DNA of 60,783 nucleotides from Atkinsonella hypoxylon (GCA_000729835.1 JFHB01000187.1:1-60783), one strand, 5' to 3'; shown: positions 36,306 to 50,820, counted from the stretch's first letter. The notes: a model not told the origin generated them from the letters alone. Translations and numbers: made by a program.

Positions 36306-39080
36306 AGGCCTCTATAAAGGAGAGTTTATTTTTTTTTGTTTTTAGTTAGAGGTAACTAAGTTATTGTTAAAGTCTATATAAAATTTTACTGTACCTTTAC
36401 TAAGCTTATTATTAAATTAAGTGTCTTTTTACTATAACTTAAATTAATCTAGTGCTTTTATATTAAGAAAGTTTTTTAGTAGTTTCTATATAAGCTAAAT
36501 AAATTCTACCTACTTAATAAGTACTTAATAGTGTTTTCTTTAGCTTAAAGCGTTTTTAGTAGCTAGAATTTTCTTTACTCTATATTCCTTAAGGAATAAA
36601 TTAGTATTTATTATAGTTAGCTTAAGACTAAGCCTTAAGTTTACTAGCTACTAGAAAGATAAAAGGTTTATTACTGCTTACTTAATAAGGTTAATATAGA
36701 AAACTAAGTAAATTTCTAGTAAAATATTTAACTTTATAGTTAAAGATATTAGTATATCTATAACTATATACTTTACTATAACTTAATTAAGCTTCTAACT
36801 TAAGTAGTTTATTTTAATATAATAGAGCGTTAACTAAACTAAGTTCCTTACTTTATACTATTCTACTAGCTTATAGCTTCTATTTAACTGCTCTTACTAC
36901 CTCTACTAGGTAAAGTTAATTATAGCTTAAGTAATATTTATACTCTTTTATAGCTATTTAAGAAACACTAAAGCTTGCCCCTTATATAAGACTTAGAACT
37001 TCTCTTTATTTATTAGCTTTTAGATAAGGTCTATATTATACCTATATATTACTTAGTTTAAACTTATACCTATTACTAAGGAATTCCTATTGTTAATAGC
37101 TAGCTAGTATATAAGGAGATATTTAGGCTAGTTAAACTGTAAAAAGGCAACTATAACCTATAGGATTACTTATACTTCTTAATTAACTCTCTTTATTCTA
37201 CTGTTTATCTATAGGTAATAGAATATAGATAGTAATTATTTAATTCTAATAAGGTAATAGAGAGTAATCTAAAAGGTACTTAATTAATCTAAACTATAGT
37301 TAGAGATAATTTACTTTAGGAACCTATAAAACTACTACTAATAGTGCTTAAACTGCTAAGTATATTCCTTTACCTCTATAGAGGTTATTGCCTTTAACTA
37401 TATATACTTTAAAAGCTAATTAGTAATAACTATTAGGTAAGAGAGCACAGCCTAGTTTAGCGCTAGTAAATCTATTATAAAATCTATAGAGATCTATAAC
37501 TAATACCTATTTAGCGCTAGAATAAGTTGCAATAGGCCTTACTACAACCTCTTACTCTTTTAGCTACTATAATAGTAGCAGTTTTAAATATATTAAGCAA
37601 TATCTTAGGACAGCCTATTCTAGTAGTAGTTATATATTAATGCCTAAAATGTAGTATTTTGTTCTAAATAGCCTAATATTAGCAACTTATATATTCTATA
37701 TATTAGTATAGTAGTTAATAGCTTATACTTAAGGACCTAGAGGCAGCTTTAGTAGACTAATGCCCTTTATATATTAAGGGTGCAGTTTATAATCTATTCT
37801 TATATCTTTACTTCTAATAGAAACCTTCTCTCTTCTTTTTAGACTATATTTAACCTTATTAGGTATACTAGGTCTTCTTACACTCCTTAGTTCTATAGGC
37901 TTTATAAGTGTTTATCTAGAAACAGCATTATTCTAGCTAGTACCTATAAAGCTATAGCTAGTTAACTTTTTAGCGTTACTTTACTAGCTGTTTCTACTGT
38001 AATATTCTCTATAACCTCCTTCTTCTCTTTATCTCTATAGAGAGTACTAAAGCAGCTAATAGAGAGAGGCTAAAGGACTTAGCCTATCTATAGTATTACT
38101 TTATCTTAATTCTACTCTTATTATAATAATGCATTTAGTTGCTCTACCTATAGCCCTAAGCAGTATTATAGGTAATAGTTAAAAAAAGAGAGAAGTTCTA
38201 CCTACTTAGCCTAATACTTAAAGATCTCTTATAGAAACGTAAAGTATTCTAGATTCTTATAGTTAGTAAGAATTATAAAGGGGTGCACTACTCTTTATAG
38301 CTCTACTGCTTAGGCTTTAAGGTAAGATATTATTGCTAAAAGCTCCTTATTATAAATAGTATAGTTACATTAAGCTAAAGATAACTTAGCTAAATAGTAT
38401 ACTATAGGCTATAGTACACTAGCTTTATTATATTAGGATAAATAGCTACTAAGGGCTTCTTCTAAATAATTAGCCTTTACTACTATATCCTTCTTAGAGT
38501 TCTACTAAGCTAAAACTAAGTATAAGGTAAAGGCCTTCTTAAGCTTTATAAATAACCTCTTATATTTCTTTATTTACTAGAATAAAACTCCCTTCTTTAT
38601 TAAGTTAACTAAAGGCTCTATAATATTTAAGAAATCTAATATAAAGTTACAGTAGAAGTTTATAAATCTAAGAAAGCTTTATACCCCTTACAACCTAGTA
38701 GAAGCTTACTACTTCTAAATAGCTATAATTTTCTCTAGATTTAGGTGTATCTTCCTTTCTACTATTACTATAAAGCTAAGGTATTTAACTTTAGTTATAG
38801 TAAAGTAGTATTTCTTAAGATCTAAGTGTAGCTCTACTAACTGTAACTTTTCTAGGATTCTTTATACCTTATATATATAGTCTTTCCTAAAACTCTCTAT
38901 ATAAATAAGGATATTATCTAGATAAGTAGTTATATAATCTCTAAGGGCCTCTTCTAGTGCGCTATTAATATATTATTAAAATATAGCTAGAGCCTTTACT
39001 AACCTAAAGGGGTAAACTAGCTATTTAAAGAGGCTAAACTAGGTATAAAATGCTATAAGGTACTCCTTACTGTTTACTAT
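36306..39080 (-). pseudogene. Gypsy element F, pol part: RT palm, RNase H, integrase
   Basis: Minus-strand conceptual translation leftward from 39080: the RT palm, with F-x-L-F-K and V-Y-P-F-R-L (family F-E-Y-L-V-M-P-F-G-L); catalytic box Y-L-D-N-I-L-I-Y at 38901-38924 (Y-L-D-D-I-L-I-Y expected; the second Asp codon is AAT at 38913-38915); then the connection V-x-S-F-L-R-F-I-N-F-Y-R-N-F typical of the Tf1/sushi side of Gypsy. RNase H follows, and an integrase remnant with L-P-I-D-K near 37200. A chromodomain would be expected near 36400-36700 but I cannot confirm it. The sequence differs from E and G in all motifs, so it is a third Gypsy lineage. Interrupted at 39081 by G2. Confidence 0.75.
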
Positions 39081-39084
39081 CTAG
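39081..39084. repeat. Target-site duplication of G2, left copy
   Basis: CTAG, matching 50821-50824. It is the same tetranucleotide as for G1, in an unrelated flank. Confidence 0.85.
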
Positions 39085-39568
39085 TTTGTCGACTTAAAAC
39101 CAAACCCCTAAATGACTATGCAGCCTACGCTAAAGCAGGTAACGATATAGCGCACATTAAGATTGAAGAGGATCAGCAGAGAGCGAGATATTTAACGGTA
39201 TATACTATTAGACAATAGTAGGCAAGAAGATTAAATAGTTAGAAAAGGTAGAAATAAAATATTAATTATAGCTTAGAAGATATATATACGCAAAAGGAGC
39301 TAAATGTACTAAAGAGTTAGAGAAAGTGTTACTAGCAGTAAAGTAATATCTCTTAAGCGTTAAGTGTTGTAAATTAAAGTAAGCTAAAAGATATTAATTA
39401 ATTAAAAGAGTAAAAGCCTAAAAAGAGTTAGCAGAAGCTACTTATACACTTACTTACTTAAACTATTTAAACGTTTAAGCAATACATACTCTTATAGAGA
39501 AATCCTATATATAGTATCCCTTATAAAGCTAATATAAGAGCGTAAGGGGGTAACCCTACTGCAATATA
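39085..39568 (-). repeat. 3' LTR of G2
   Basis: Plus-strand left edge TTTGTCGACTTAAAACC, right edge CCCTACTGCAATATA. The purine-rich AAGGAGGTAT on the minus strand just inside is a better preserved polypurine tract than that of G1. Confidence 0.92.
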
Positions 39569-42500
39569 ATACCTCCTTAGTTATAAATAAGCTTATAAAG
39601 TAAGACTTATAAGTAACTTAACCCTCTAGCTAATTCCCTTAATTCTAAAGTCCTAATTCTCTTATCTTCTATAATAGCTTTAGCGTCTTTAGTGTATATA
39701 GTAGCGTCCCTCTTACTAGTAATAGCGTCTTTACAGCTAGGCGCTTTCCTTTACAATAAGTAACTCTTTCTTAGCAATTTACACTTTATTTAGTTGCTTT
39801 AAATATAATTAAATAGTGTCTTTTATTTACCTTAATTATCTCTTATTAAGCGCTAGAATAGAAGAGAGCTAGTAGTATAACACTAAGGTTTATATTAATA
39901 ATAGAATTATAGGCTATTATAGGTTGTTTAGTAATATATCTTTAAGCTAAAGCTTCTATTTAATCCTTTATAGTATAGTATTCTCTAGCTCTAAGCGCTT
40001 ATTTTGCTGCCTTTATAATCTCTTTATCCCTTTACCTAAATTTCTACTTCTACACTAATAGCTCTATAAAACGTAAAAACAGTAGCTAATACTTTAAGTT
40101 CTATAATTATTGTAGAAGCTAGTTCTTACTATAAGATTCTATTTAATCTTTTTATATAAAATCTTATAGTATACTAGAAATTCTAGTAAGAACCTCTAAA
40201 TTATTTAGCAGTAGTAATAATAAAGAGCTTTATAAATTAGTTATAGGCTGTAGTAGCACCTTAAATGTTACAATTAAAGACTTCTTTTATACAAAAGAGA
40301 GCAGCTTATAATATATAAGAGCCTAGCTAGGCTTACTTATTTACATTAGAAGATATAAACGCTGTTCCCTTACTGTTATTACTGCTTTAATAGTTCTATT
40401 ATAGATAATAGAATTACTATTAAACTAAACAGCAGCAATAAACTAATTCTCCTAAAGTTATATAAGTATTTATTTATTAACCTCTATTAACTATTTAATT
40501 ACTTAATTATAATTACTTAAGGTAAATTTCTAGGCATTAAGCTTCTTTAGAATAGAAATTCTACTACTAATTGTTTGTAAGTAATATCTTAAGATAAAAC
40601 GCTTTATAGTATCTTCCTAGAGGTAGCTAAGGTTAAAGCCTATAGTTTTAGCTTTTTTAATAACTATATATTTATTTATAAAACTAAGCTTATTTACTGC
40701 TATTATATATAGAACTATTATAACTTTATTAGTACCTTTACAGTAGTTATAAGACTAATTAATAAAGTTATTAGTTATAACCTAGTTATAAAGGTGTAGT
40801 TTAAATTCGTTCTTTAACGTTTAAGTAATTCTATAGTTGCTATATTAAGTGTAAGGTATATTGTATAAGCTATTGCTAATAAGATTAATTAGAAGATACT
40901 TAACTAAACAATAAAGCGTCTATATTAAGAAGAATAAATAGGTATATCTACATTTCTAGTTACTCTTCTGCTTATAATATAGTACTAAAATTGCCTAGAA
41001 TAAATATAGATACTAAAGAAGCTATAAAGTTTATACCTAACTATAAACTATAGCTTTAAACCTTTTAATTCTACCTTTAGGTTCTATATTAAAGTAATAA
41101 TAGTATCCCTTTAAGCAATTAAAGATAAAATAAGTTTAGTAGTTATTAAAGAAGAGAAAGCTAGTAATAAGTCTTTACTTACTTATTTTGTTATATAAAG
41201 TAAAAGGGTTATAGCTTATATTATAACAGTAGAAAATAAATTAAAACCTATCTTTAATTCTATATACCTTTTAACCTATAAGTTTTATAATCTTACTTTA
41301 GTTTATCTCTTCTATATTAATTATAAAAGACTTCTTAAAGATAACTACTGCACACTTAATTCTATAAGTAATAATTCTTACTATAGTAGTAAGCTAGAAT
41401 TAATCTAACTATCTACAATAAGTCTTTTGCTTAAAGGACTTTATTAGAAAGCTATAAATATTATTAAGATAATTAAACTAGACTACTAAACTCTAGCTAG
41501 GCTATATTAACTCTATAAGCCTAAAGTTATTTAAATTATAATCCTAATAAAGTAGTAGGCTAAAAAGAGGCTACTTAAAACATTACTAAAAGAGAGGCAG
41601 CTAGTGCTTATAGAGCTTCTTAAGAGGTAAATCTACTTAATCTTACTCTTCTATACAAAAGAAATTACTAACTAGCTTATAGACTTACACTATAATGTAG
41701 TATATTAGTAGGTTCCTTAATGTTCTAAAGTAATATATTTATCCCTTATATATAACTCTAAAGTTAGTCTTAGAAATAGGTTTCTAGTATTTATTTTCTA
41801 TTTTAGTAGTAGAGATTAAATAGCTTTTAAAAAATTAAAGGTAAAAAGGAGCTTAAGTAGGTACTTATAATAAAAATATTATAAAAATAAAGAAATAAAG
41901 AGAGAGAGAGAGTAGAAATATAGGCTATATTATAGCTAATATTATCTTAATAAATCCTTAGTTAATAGCTATCTATAATTATTGTAATTTAATAGAGGCT
42001 AACAGTAACTATATACTAAGACTCTAATAGCTACAAACTTATTAAGTAATTTATAATATTCTTTCTAATTAATTATATTTATTTTCCTTCTTTCTTTTTA
42101 TAACTACCTTTCTATATAGCCTCTTTCTTATTGTCTTTATTAGCACCTTTAATTATTTAATTATAACTAAAAAGCTTCCTTAAAACTATAAGAATCTTAT
42201 AAATATATAAGATATTATTAGCAAAAGAATCCCTTTTACTGCTCTCTCTTATTAGGTTACTCTCTCTTAGAATAGTTAAATAAATATCTTTTCTTTAATA
42301 ACGCTTATTAATACAGTAAGCCTTTTATAAAAAAGCTTTTAATTATACTTCTATTCTTTTATTATACTAATAAACCTTATCTCTTTAGTATAAATTTACC
42401 TTTAAGCTTTAAGTCTATAGAGGCAATAACATTAGTGCTAGTAAATGCTTAATATACACTAAAGTTGCTTTTTAATAAAGTTCTATACTTAATATACCTC

Positions 42501-43110
42501 TAAGAGCTATTAAATTCTTTTGCAATTAGAATCTTAAGGCTTAGTTTATTAATAGTACTATAAGAGAAAGCTCCTTTTTATATAAGGTTGCACTAGAATT
42601 AAACGTTAAAAACTTTATCTTTATTCTAACTAAAATAGCTTATCCTTATAGATATTTCTATTATATACTTACTAATTATTAAGAGCGCTATAAAGCCCTT
42701 TTAATCTTATTCTTTAGTAAAAAGAATAATATATTTTGCTTTTATTGCACTAATATATATCTTTAGATAGTTACCTTATTTAGAGAATATATCTACTTTC
42801 TATTTTATAGCTATACCTCTCTTAAGGATATCTATAGCAGCTTATACAGTAATTACATCTAAAGTAGCTCTACTGCTGTAAGCTGTAAGTAGTAATTTAC
42901 AAAAGGTTATAGTAACTACAGCTAGATTTACTATAATGCTTCTTTTATAATATTCTAGGGTAAAAACTAGGTAGATTAACTATTTATCCTTTTAAGGCTC
43001 TAGAAGGTTCTTTATAAGGATCTTTCTCCCTTTATAGCAGTTAATATTCCTTACTCTTTCCCCTAAACATTAGAACTACTAGAATTTTGCTAAAAGATTA
43101 AGTGTAAATT
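39569..43110 (-). pseudogene. Unidentified coding-like region downstream of integrase in G2
   Basis: Counterpart of 17616-21150, also bounded on the right by an A-rich segment (43127-43145). By eye the alignment with G1 is close and differs by transitions, so the region belonged to the element before both copies inserted. No domain recognised. Confidence 0.4.
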
Positions 43111-43149
43111 GCTTAAGTTAAAAGATAAAAAAAAACAAAAAAAGAGTAA

Positions 43150-46100
43150 AGGCTAAGCAGCCTCCTTAGTTAAAATAGAATAAAACTATACTTATTTTTA
43201 GCAGTCTTTAAAAGCTTTTTATATATTCTATTTAATCTAGGTTTATAGTCTTAATTCTAATTAGCTTTAAATCTTTAAATAATCTTAATATACTATTATT
43301 AAATCTTAGTTAGTCTTAAATATATAAATAAATAAACTTAACCTCTCTTCTCTTTAAAGCTAAAGATATAAAGACTATAGTATTAGCTTTTGCAAAAGCT
43401 ATAATAAGTTATATATCTTAGTAAAGTTATAGGCAAATTACTAAGATTAAATAATGTTATTAATCTCCTTATAGCTTCTATACTCTTCTTTAGGTATTAT
43501 TAGCAGATAAACTTCTATTATATACTTTAGATAATGTTATAGTAAAAGATTTACTTTAGCGTTATTATTCTTAAAATTCTCTTTTTAGTATAGCTATAAT
43601 ATATAGTCCTTAGAAACTATTTAATCTAATATATTATACTAAGCATTAGTAGGCTGCAATTTATTAGTATCTTACTTAAAGTTACTAGTGTTTTCGCTAT
43701 ACTAGGCAGTATATTGTAGAGTATAGAGCTATTTATTAGCAGTAGAAGTCTACTATCCCTCTAGATTAAGCCTAAACTTCTTAATGTAATTCCTAGAAAT
43801 AGTCTTATTAAGCACTATACTATCTAGAGTCTCTAAACAGTAGGCACTAGTAACTTTTGCTTAGCTATATACCTTAAAAGAACTATTCTATTATATTACT
43901 AACTTCTTCTTTATTAATATATTTATAACCCTTTATATATTATATATAAGGACTAAATCTTTTAAGACTAATTAATCTTTCTTCTTTTGCAATAATAGCT
44001 TTTAGTTCTAATTTATTTAATTAGCTAAGCGTTACCTAAATATAAAGACTTTTATATAAGCCTTCTAGATATCTACTTCCTTTTGTTCTAGTATCTTAAC
44101 TCTTACTTTAAAGAGATTCTATATTATTATAACTTCTAACTAATTAATTAACCTTTAAGTAAAAAATTTAACCTCTAAAGGAAGAATAAGCTTTTAACTG
44201 TAAATTAAATAGAAAGTAGATTTACTGTATAATGCTTATACAGCTGTATAGTCTACTAATAGTGCCTTATTTAGTAATTTAAACTACTTTCTATTAAAAC
44301 CTTCTATCTTTAAAAGGGTAAATATAAGCGTTTAATAACTAGCTTTAATAGGTAAATTAGCTTTTAGATTATACACTAATGTTTTAATCTCTTTAATCTT
44401 AATAGCTTTAACTACTTTTTTAAGATTTCTATATATTTCTAGCTCTTTATTAAAAACTAGAAATTAAAAGACCTTAAATTATATAATTAATTTTATTAAG
44501 AACTTCTAAATAGCTATAACATTAGTATACTATATAGAGTATACTTCTATCTATCTAGTAAGGTTATATCTTACTTCTAGAAGGTACTTAAAACTATAAT
44601 TAAGTAGTATATATTAGGTATTAATATATATTTTACTTATTAAGTTGCTTAAAGCTACTAGTATTAATAATTCTTTAGGCCTCTAAGAAGTAAACTTTTA
44701 GTATACTTTATAATAAAAAATTATTACTTAAACTATATTCTAGAGTTCTTTCTAAAAGTACTTAATTCTAGCTACTTAAAATATAACTTCTATACCTTTA
44801 TAATCTATTTACTTATATAAAGCCTTAATAATCTTCTTCTATTATATTAGGTCTTTAATAACTAAAGTAGAACCCTTTATTATACTAGTTAGTCTCTTCT
44901 ATAATAGGCCTTTATCTAAGAAGTATTACTTAGCACTTATATAAAGTTACTTATACTTACTCTTATTTAGATTAAATAGTCTTTATAATATTAAAAGGAA
45001 ATCTATAATTTATTAAGTTCTAGAAGTATAGTATACTCTATTGTACAGCTAGATCTTATTAATGTTAAGCTATAGGTTAATAAAATCTTTAATATTCTCT
45101 TTAGCTGCTTAATCTAATATATTAGAAGGCCTACCTTCTTTATATAATAAAGCATTAGCTATCTTATTCTTTTCTCCTAGAATATACCTAGCTATAAAAT
45201 TAAATAGTATAATATAACTAATCTATTGCATAATAAGTGCGCCTAGGACGTTATTAATAGCGCTATTAAGCTAATGTATAAGCACCTAAGAATTAGTCTT
45301 TAGAGTAAAGAGAACTCTATAGAGATAAATTTATAGCCTTCTTAATGTATAAATAATAGCTCTATATTTCTACTTTATTCTATTATACTTAATTTCTAAA
45401 TTGCTCTAATATCTACTTTTATATTATATAGAGTATTATTACCTATTAACAATTTATATTAAAACTGCTCTTTATTCTTTTAAGCTTACATTAACTATTA
45501 ATATAATTTCTCTAGCGCTTAAGCTAAGATTAATTGTTATAAGAACTAGTATAGTTATTATTATATACTTAAGAACCTCTATAGCGTTCTTCTAGTTTAG
45601 TCCTTAAGTCTATTTAGCACTCTTCTTAAGTAAGATTATAAGAGGCTTAGCTTTTATAAAGTAATACTATACCTAGATATAATAATAGCCTATAAGCCTA
45701 AAAAAGGATTTAACCTTAAAAACATTCTTACACTCTATTTACTCTAGAATCTTTATTACTTTTGCTTCTAAAGGTTTCCTTCTATTAGTACTATATATAA
45801 ATTTAACAATCTCTATAGTTTTCTAGTATAGCTTTAATTTTACAGTAAATATAGTGTAACTAGCTAGCTTAATATTAATAAGAACTTTATTAATATTAAT
45901 TAAATATTCTATAATATATCTTTATATATTAAGTAACACTTTCTCTCTATTATATATAGTAGTAAGGCCTTTTACTGTAATATTATTTAAGAAAGGCTTA
46001 TAAGTGTAAGAAATTAAGTTAAAAAGAATTCTCTTTACTATTTAAATAAATTAAGTAATAGAGTTAGTTACTTCTTAAGAAAGTATATAAAGCTATAGAA

Positions 46101-48530
46101 GCTCTATTACTATTAAAATTATTATTAAGTCTCTACTTTTCTCTATAAGTAGCACCTAGTTATAGCTTAATAGTAAATTAATAACTAAAAGTATCTTATA
46201 TATTCTAAATTCTTTACTAAAAGCCTTTACTTCTTTTAGAATATAGGCATTCTATATTGTAATCTTATTGTAGGCTGTTGTAAATAGCACTAGCTATATC
46301 TCTTTATTCTTCTTTATTACTAAAAAGTAAGGGTTTCTATAAGATCTATAACTCTCTTCTAATAACTTATACTAAAGCTTCTTTTTTAATAAATTAACTA
46401 GTCTCCTTTATAGGCTAATAGGTATTAGTATTAACTTTACTTTCTAAGCTCTATAAGCAATAGTATAAATAACTTAAGGTAGTATAACTAAGGAATTAAT
46501 CTTTTTATACTCTAATAAGTTCTACACTAGTACTGCCTCTTAGTTATAGAGAATTTCCTTAAAAACATTAACTTTTTCTACTATTAAATGTTTTTATACT
46601 TATTTAACTATTTAATTTAAGCGCTCTTTTGTTATTTAAAATCCTTAGGGTTTTTTACTAAATCTTTCTATAATATATTTAGTGTATTTTTCTAATTTAT
46701 TTAAGTATACTTTTACCTCTTTCTACTTCTTCTATTTCTACTTAAGGTCTTTATTAAGTATAGACCTATTTAAAGGAATATTATCTTTTAGTAAAATCTT
46801 ATTAGCTTTCTGCTTATATAATATATTTACCTTTAGATTAATTAGTTATAATTACCTTAAGGGCTAAATCTTCTTTATAGCCTCTTTAAGTTAGCTTTTA
46901 TACTAATTAGCTATTCCCTTTATTATAAGGTTAATAATAGCTACACCCTTATTCTTTATTATAAGCACTAGCTCTTTATTGTTGTTTAACTTAGCTTTAA
47001 GACTCTCTTTAACTATTTAATTGTAGACTAAATCCTTAAATAACTTATTAATTAAGATTAAATTAACGCTAGTAGCTATTACTTTATCTATTGTAGTTTT
47101 CTATTTAACACTTCTAGTAACCCTTAAAACTAATATAATATTACTAAAACAGTACTTTAAGAGGAGCTTATCTCCTTTATTACTGTACTTAAAGGTAACT
47201 TTAGCTATATATATAAAAGGCATTTTAAGGATTAATTATATATATAAAGACTTTAGTGTAATATAAAAGTAAATTAGCGTTTAGATATTTCTAAGGTATA
47301 GCTTTATTATTACCTCTTTTAACATTATAAGCTTATATAACGTAAAAGATATAGTAGTAGTCTTTTACTTTATTAGAGTTATTTTTAAATTAAGCTCTTT
47401 AATAAGGTTCTTAGTAATAATATTCCCTTATAAACTACAATCTATAAGACTATTAATAAGTAAAGAGTTTAAGCTTCTAAGTTATACTTAAAGGTAAGGT
47501 AAGTTCTATAAATAGCTTATAATTACTTTTAGCTTTAAAATACTATTTAATCCTTTAATATAAAGTGTATTTACCTATAGGTTTATAATAAACTTCTTCT
47601 CTTTAATATAATTTCTTATATATTCTTATATAATATTCTATAAATCCTTTTAGATACTATTAAGCAGCTGTTTTATATATTTATTAGTAATATCTTCTTT
47701 ATTGTTTTTTATTGCCTCTTTAACTATAGTAAATATTATCTTAATAATATTAATTAATTAATCTTCTTACTCCTTAATTCTTTACCTCTTCCTTAAGATA
47801 GAATATAGAGGTATAACTTTAGCACTTATTCTATTAATATAATAAACTTTATTAACACTATTTACTTATATTAGGTATTTATTCCTTATTGCTTCTATAA
47901 GTATAAGCATTAGTTAGTATAGGTTTTATAAGCTAACTTTAATCTTTTTCTAAAAAATATCTTTAAATAATTATATAAAAAGCTATACTTTTATATCTAT
48001 AAAGCTATTTTCTTTAGCTTTCTTTCTTTTTCTTTTTGCTTAGTCTTTTAAAGCTTCTTCTTACTTAATAGAGTGTTGTATTTCTATAGTATAAACTCTA
48101 AAGGGCTAAGCTATAATCCTCTTCTTAATTAGTATATAAAGAGTTCTTTTAGGTCTATATTCCTTTATTTTAAACGTTAAAGTTACTATAGTACTGTTAG
48201 TAGAGTTTCTCTTAAGAATAGCTTCTAGTAGAATATATATTAGGCAATAATTAAAGATATTAATCTTATTAAAGATTTAATCTAATATCTCTTTCTCTTT
48301 CTTACTAAGCTTCTAATAGTTTAATGTTTTTTTATTAAATTCCTTAACTTAAGAATAATACTATTTTATAATATAGTAGTTAAAACAATTAATTTAGAAC
48401 ACTATAAGCCTATAAAGATAACTTTCTATACTAAAGAAGCTTTATATAAGAATAAGTAGCACTAGATTATTTAATTTTACTATTAAGATACTTACTCTTT
48501 AATTATACTTTATAAAGTTAATTTTATTGT
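43150..48530 (-). pseudogene. G2 pol, decayed
   Basis: Same domain order as G1. The RT catalytic box reads P-F-L-N-N-I, with AAT AAT at 45982-45987, against AAC AAT in G1: the same two Asp losses with different third bases in the first codon. The zinc-binding His/Cys positions of integrase are degraded. A plus-strand open frame at 46682-46867 is an antisense shadow equal to the one in G1. The outer limits are approximate. Confidence 0.78.
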
Positions 48531-50336
48531 TATACTAGTAAAACTAGCATTAATCTATATAATAACCTTTCTTACTATAGTAATAGCAGTAATACTGCCT
48601 TATGCAGCTTTTAGTTATATAGGTCCTAAAGCTCTAGGCATTATTATATATATTAACAGCGTTAATATATATATTCTACCTTTTCTCCTTTTTCTTCCTA
48701 AATTTCTCTTTAAAAAGCTTTATAATATTTATCTTTAAAACTGCCTACTTTATAAGTATAATCTTTATATCTTTAAACTTTTAGGTTAAATTATCTATTT
48801 AATCTTTTACTTCTAAAATAAGCTGTATAATTTCCTTAGCCTTATAACTAAAATTACTTATACTATAATGCTTAAAACTTCTTCTGCCTAGAGGTATATA
48901 AAGGTAGTTCTTTCTATTGTTATAGAGTTTAGAATTATAGTCTTCTAGCTCTATTCTAGCTTATATATACTAGCTAAGCTGCTCTAATAACTCCCTATAG
49001 AGTATTACAATAAACTTAGCTCTAGTAACTTTTATTTAATCTATAAAGCTAGTAAGTATAGTATCTAGTAAGGCTTTATAAATATAATTAAACTAAGAGG
49101 TTATACTGCACTATATATAGAGCTTAGCGCTAATTATAGTAGCTTAATATTCTTAAAGCTAATAGAGAGTATCCTTTATAGTTCTTAAATAGTTTCTCTT
49201 TAGGTCTTTAAGCTTCTTATTAGCTTACTTCTTTTAATCCTAAGGAGTAGCTTTATACTAAAGTAAAAGCTACTCCTTAGCTTCTTTTTAATTATATAAG
49301 GTATAAATAACCTTTATATACTTATAGATTAATAGGTTAATATAATAAATAAATATCTTTTATTAGTTTTCCTTTAGAATAAATAAGGTCTCTATTTTTA
49401 GCTTAAAGCTAGTTAAGTAATTAAGAATATTTTCTTCTTTAAATTAGTGTATATTAAACTTCTTATTAAAGGTAGCTTAAGCTTACTACTTTCTAATAGC
49501 TTTACCTATAGCTTTAGTAAGAGCCTTATAAAGTATAGCTATAGCGCTACTAGTACTAGCCTTTTTATCTTAAGTATTTAATTCTATTATAATCTTAGGT
49601 TTTAAAATAACTTTTTTAGAAGATTTACTAGATTAACTAAAGCTAGTGTTAGCTGCTTTAGATATAAAGCTTATGCTTTTCTTTAAGGAATATAGAATAC
49701 TAAACTTATATAAATAACTAGTAAAATAGCTTAATATAGAAGGTAGGTATAAAAAGAACAATTAATCTTACTTAATAGGAAGTATATAATATATATAATT
49801 CTCTATATTAGCTATACTTTTAATGCTCTTACCTTCTACTTCTATAGTTATATAAGCTTTTAACGCTAAGATATAGAGGCTAAGAACTTAATTACTAATA
49901 ATAGTAAATATAAAGATAACTGCTAAAATAAGAATAAAAGAGAAATTTTTCTCTATAATTAAATGATTATAACGTTTAAGGGACCTAAAAACTTCCTTTT
50001 TACTGTACTAAAGCTATTTTAGCTAAGAGTAAAATAGAGGTTAAATAGGCTAGCTAGTATTTATAATATAGCAATTATCTTTAACTAGGCTTAGCTCTTC
50101 TTAGCTTAAAAAAGCTATAGAAATTTTCTTCCTCTCTTAATTAAATAATCCCTTATAATATAGAGCTTTTATCTCTATAATTTCCTTCTTTCTTATATTA
50201 GCAATATTTAAGCTAAAGTGCCCTTCTATCTTTAATGCTTAGTAGCTTTTCTTTCTTTCTTTTAGGATCTCTATAAAAAACCTTCTAATTATATAATACG
50301 CTTTAATTAGAATAATTCCCTAGTAAAGCCTCTATT
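48531..50336 (-). pseudogene. G2 gag, decayed
   Basis: Position and sequence match G1 gag. The knuckle near 48547-48590 has lost another ligand as well: the second Cys reads Tyr in addition to the His-to-Tyr change. No intact frame remains. Confidence 0.65.
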
Positions 50337-50820
50337 TTTATTAACTTAAAACTAAACCTCTAAATAACTATATAGCTTACGCTAAAGTAGATAATAATAT
50401 AGTGTACATTAAGATTAAAAAGAATTAGTAAAGAGCAAGATATTTAACAGTATATACTATTAAATAATAGTAGGCAAGAAGATTAAATAGTTAGAAAAGG
50501 CAGAAATAAAATATTAATTGCAGCTTAGAAGATATATATATATAAAAGAAGCTAAATATGCTAAAGAGTTAGAGAAAGTATTACTAGCAGTAAAGTAATA
50601 TCTCTTAAGCGTTAAGTGTTGTAAATTAAAGTAGGCTAAAAGATATTAATTAATTAAAAGAGTAAAAGCCTAAAAAGAGTTAGCAGAAGCTGCTTGCGCG
50701 CTTGCTTGCTTAAACTATCTAGACGTCTAGGCGATGCGCACTCTTATAGAGAAATCCTGTATGTAGTATCCCTTGCAAAGCTAATATAAGAGCGCAAGGG
50801 GGTAACCCCGCCGCAACACA
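50337..50820 (-). repeat. 5' LTR of G2
   Basis: Inner edge TA-converted, outer 130 bp nearly unmutated, including GCTTGCGCGCTTGCTTGC and CCCCGCCGCAACACA, as in G1. Confidence 0.92.

Larger units (their letters stand above)
39085..50820 (-). mobile_element. Large Ty3/Gypsy retrotransposon G, copy 2, nested in F
   Basis: An 11,736-bp copy of the G1 family with 484-bp LTRs at 39085-39568 and 50337-50820, inserted within the RT coding of F. Organisation and sense (minus) are as in G1, with offset 21,945-21,955 throughout, so indels are rare. Differences from G1 appear to be almost all C/T or G/A. As in G1, the outer ends of the LTRs keep GC-rich sequence while the interior is TA-saturated. Confidence 0.92.

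Noticed and set aside
36256..36345. Poly-T tracts suggesting a LINE or SINE tail
   Set aside because: No upstream endonuclease/LINE RT or Pol III box; they fit the 3' region of Gypsy F.
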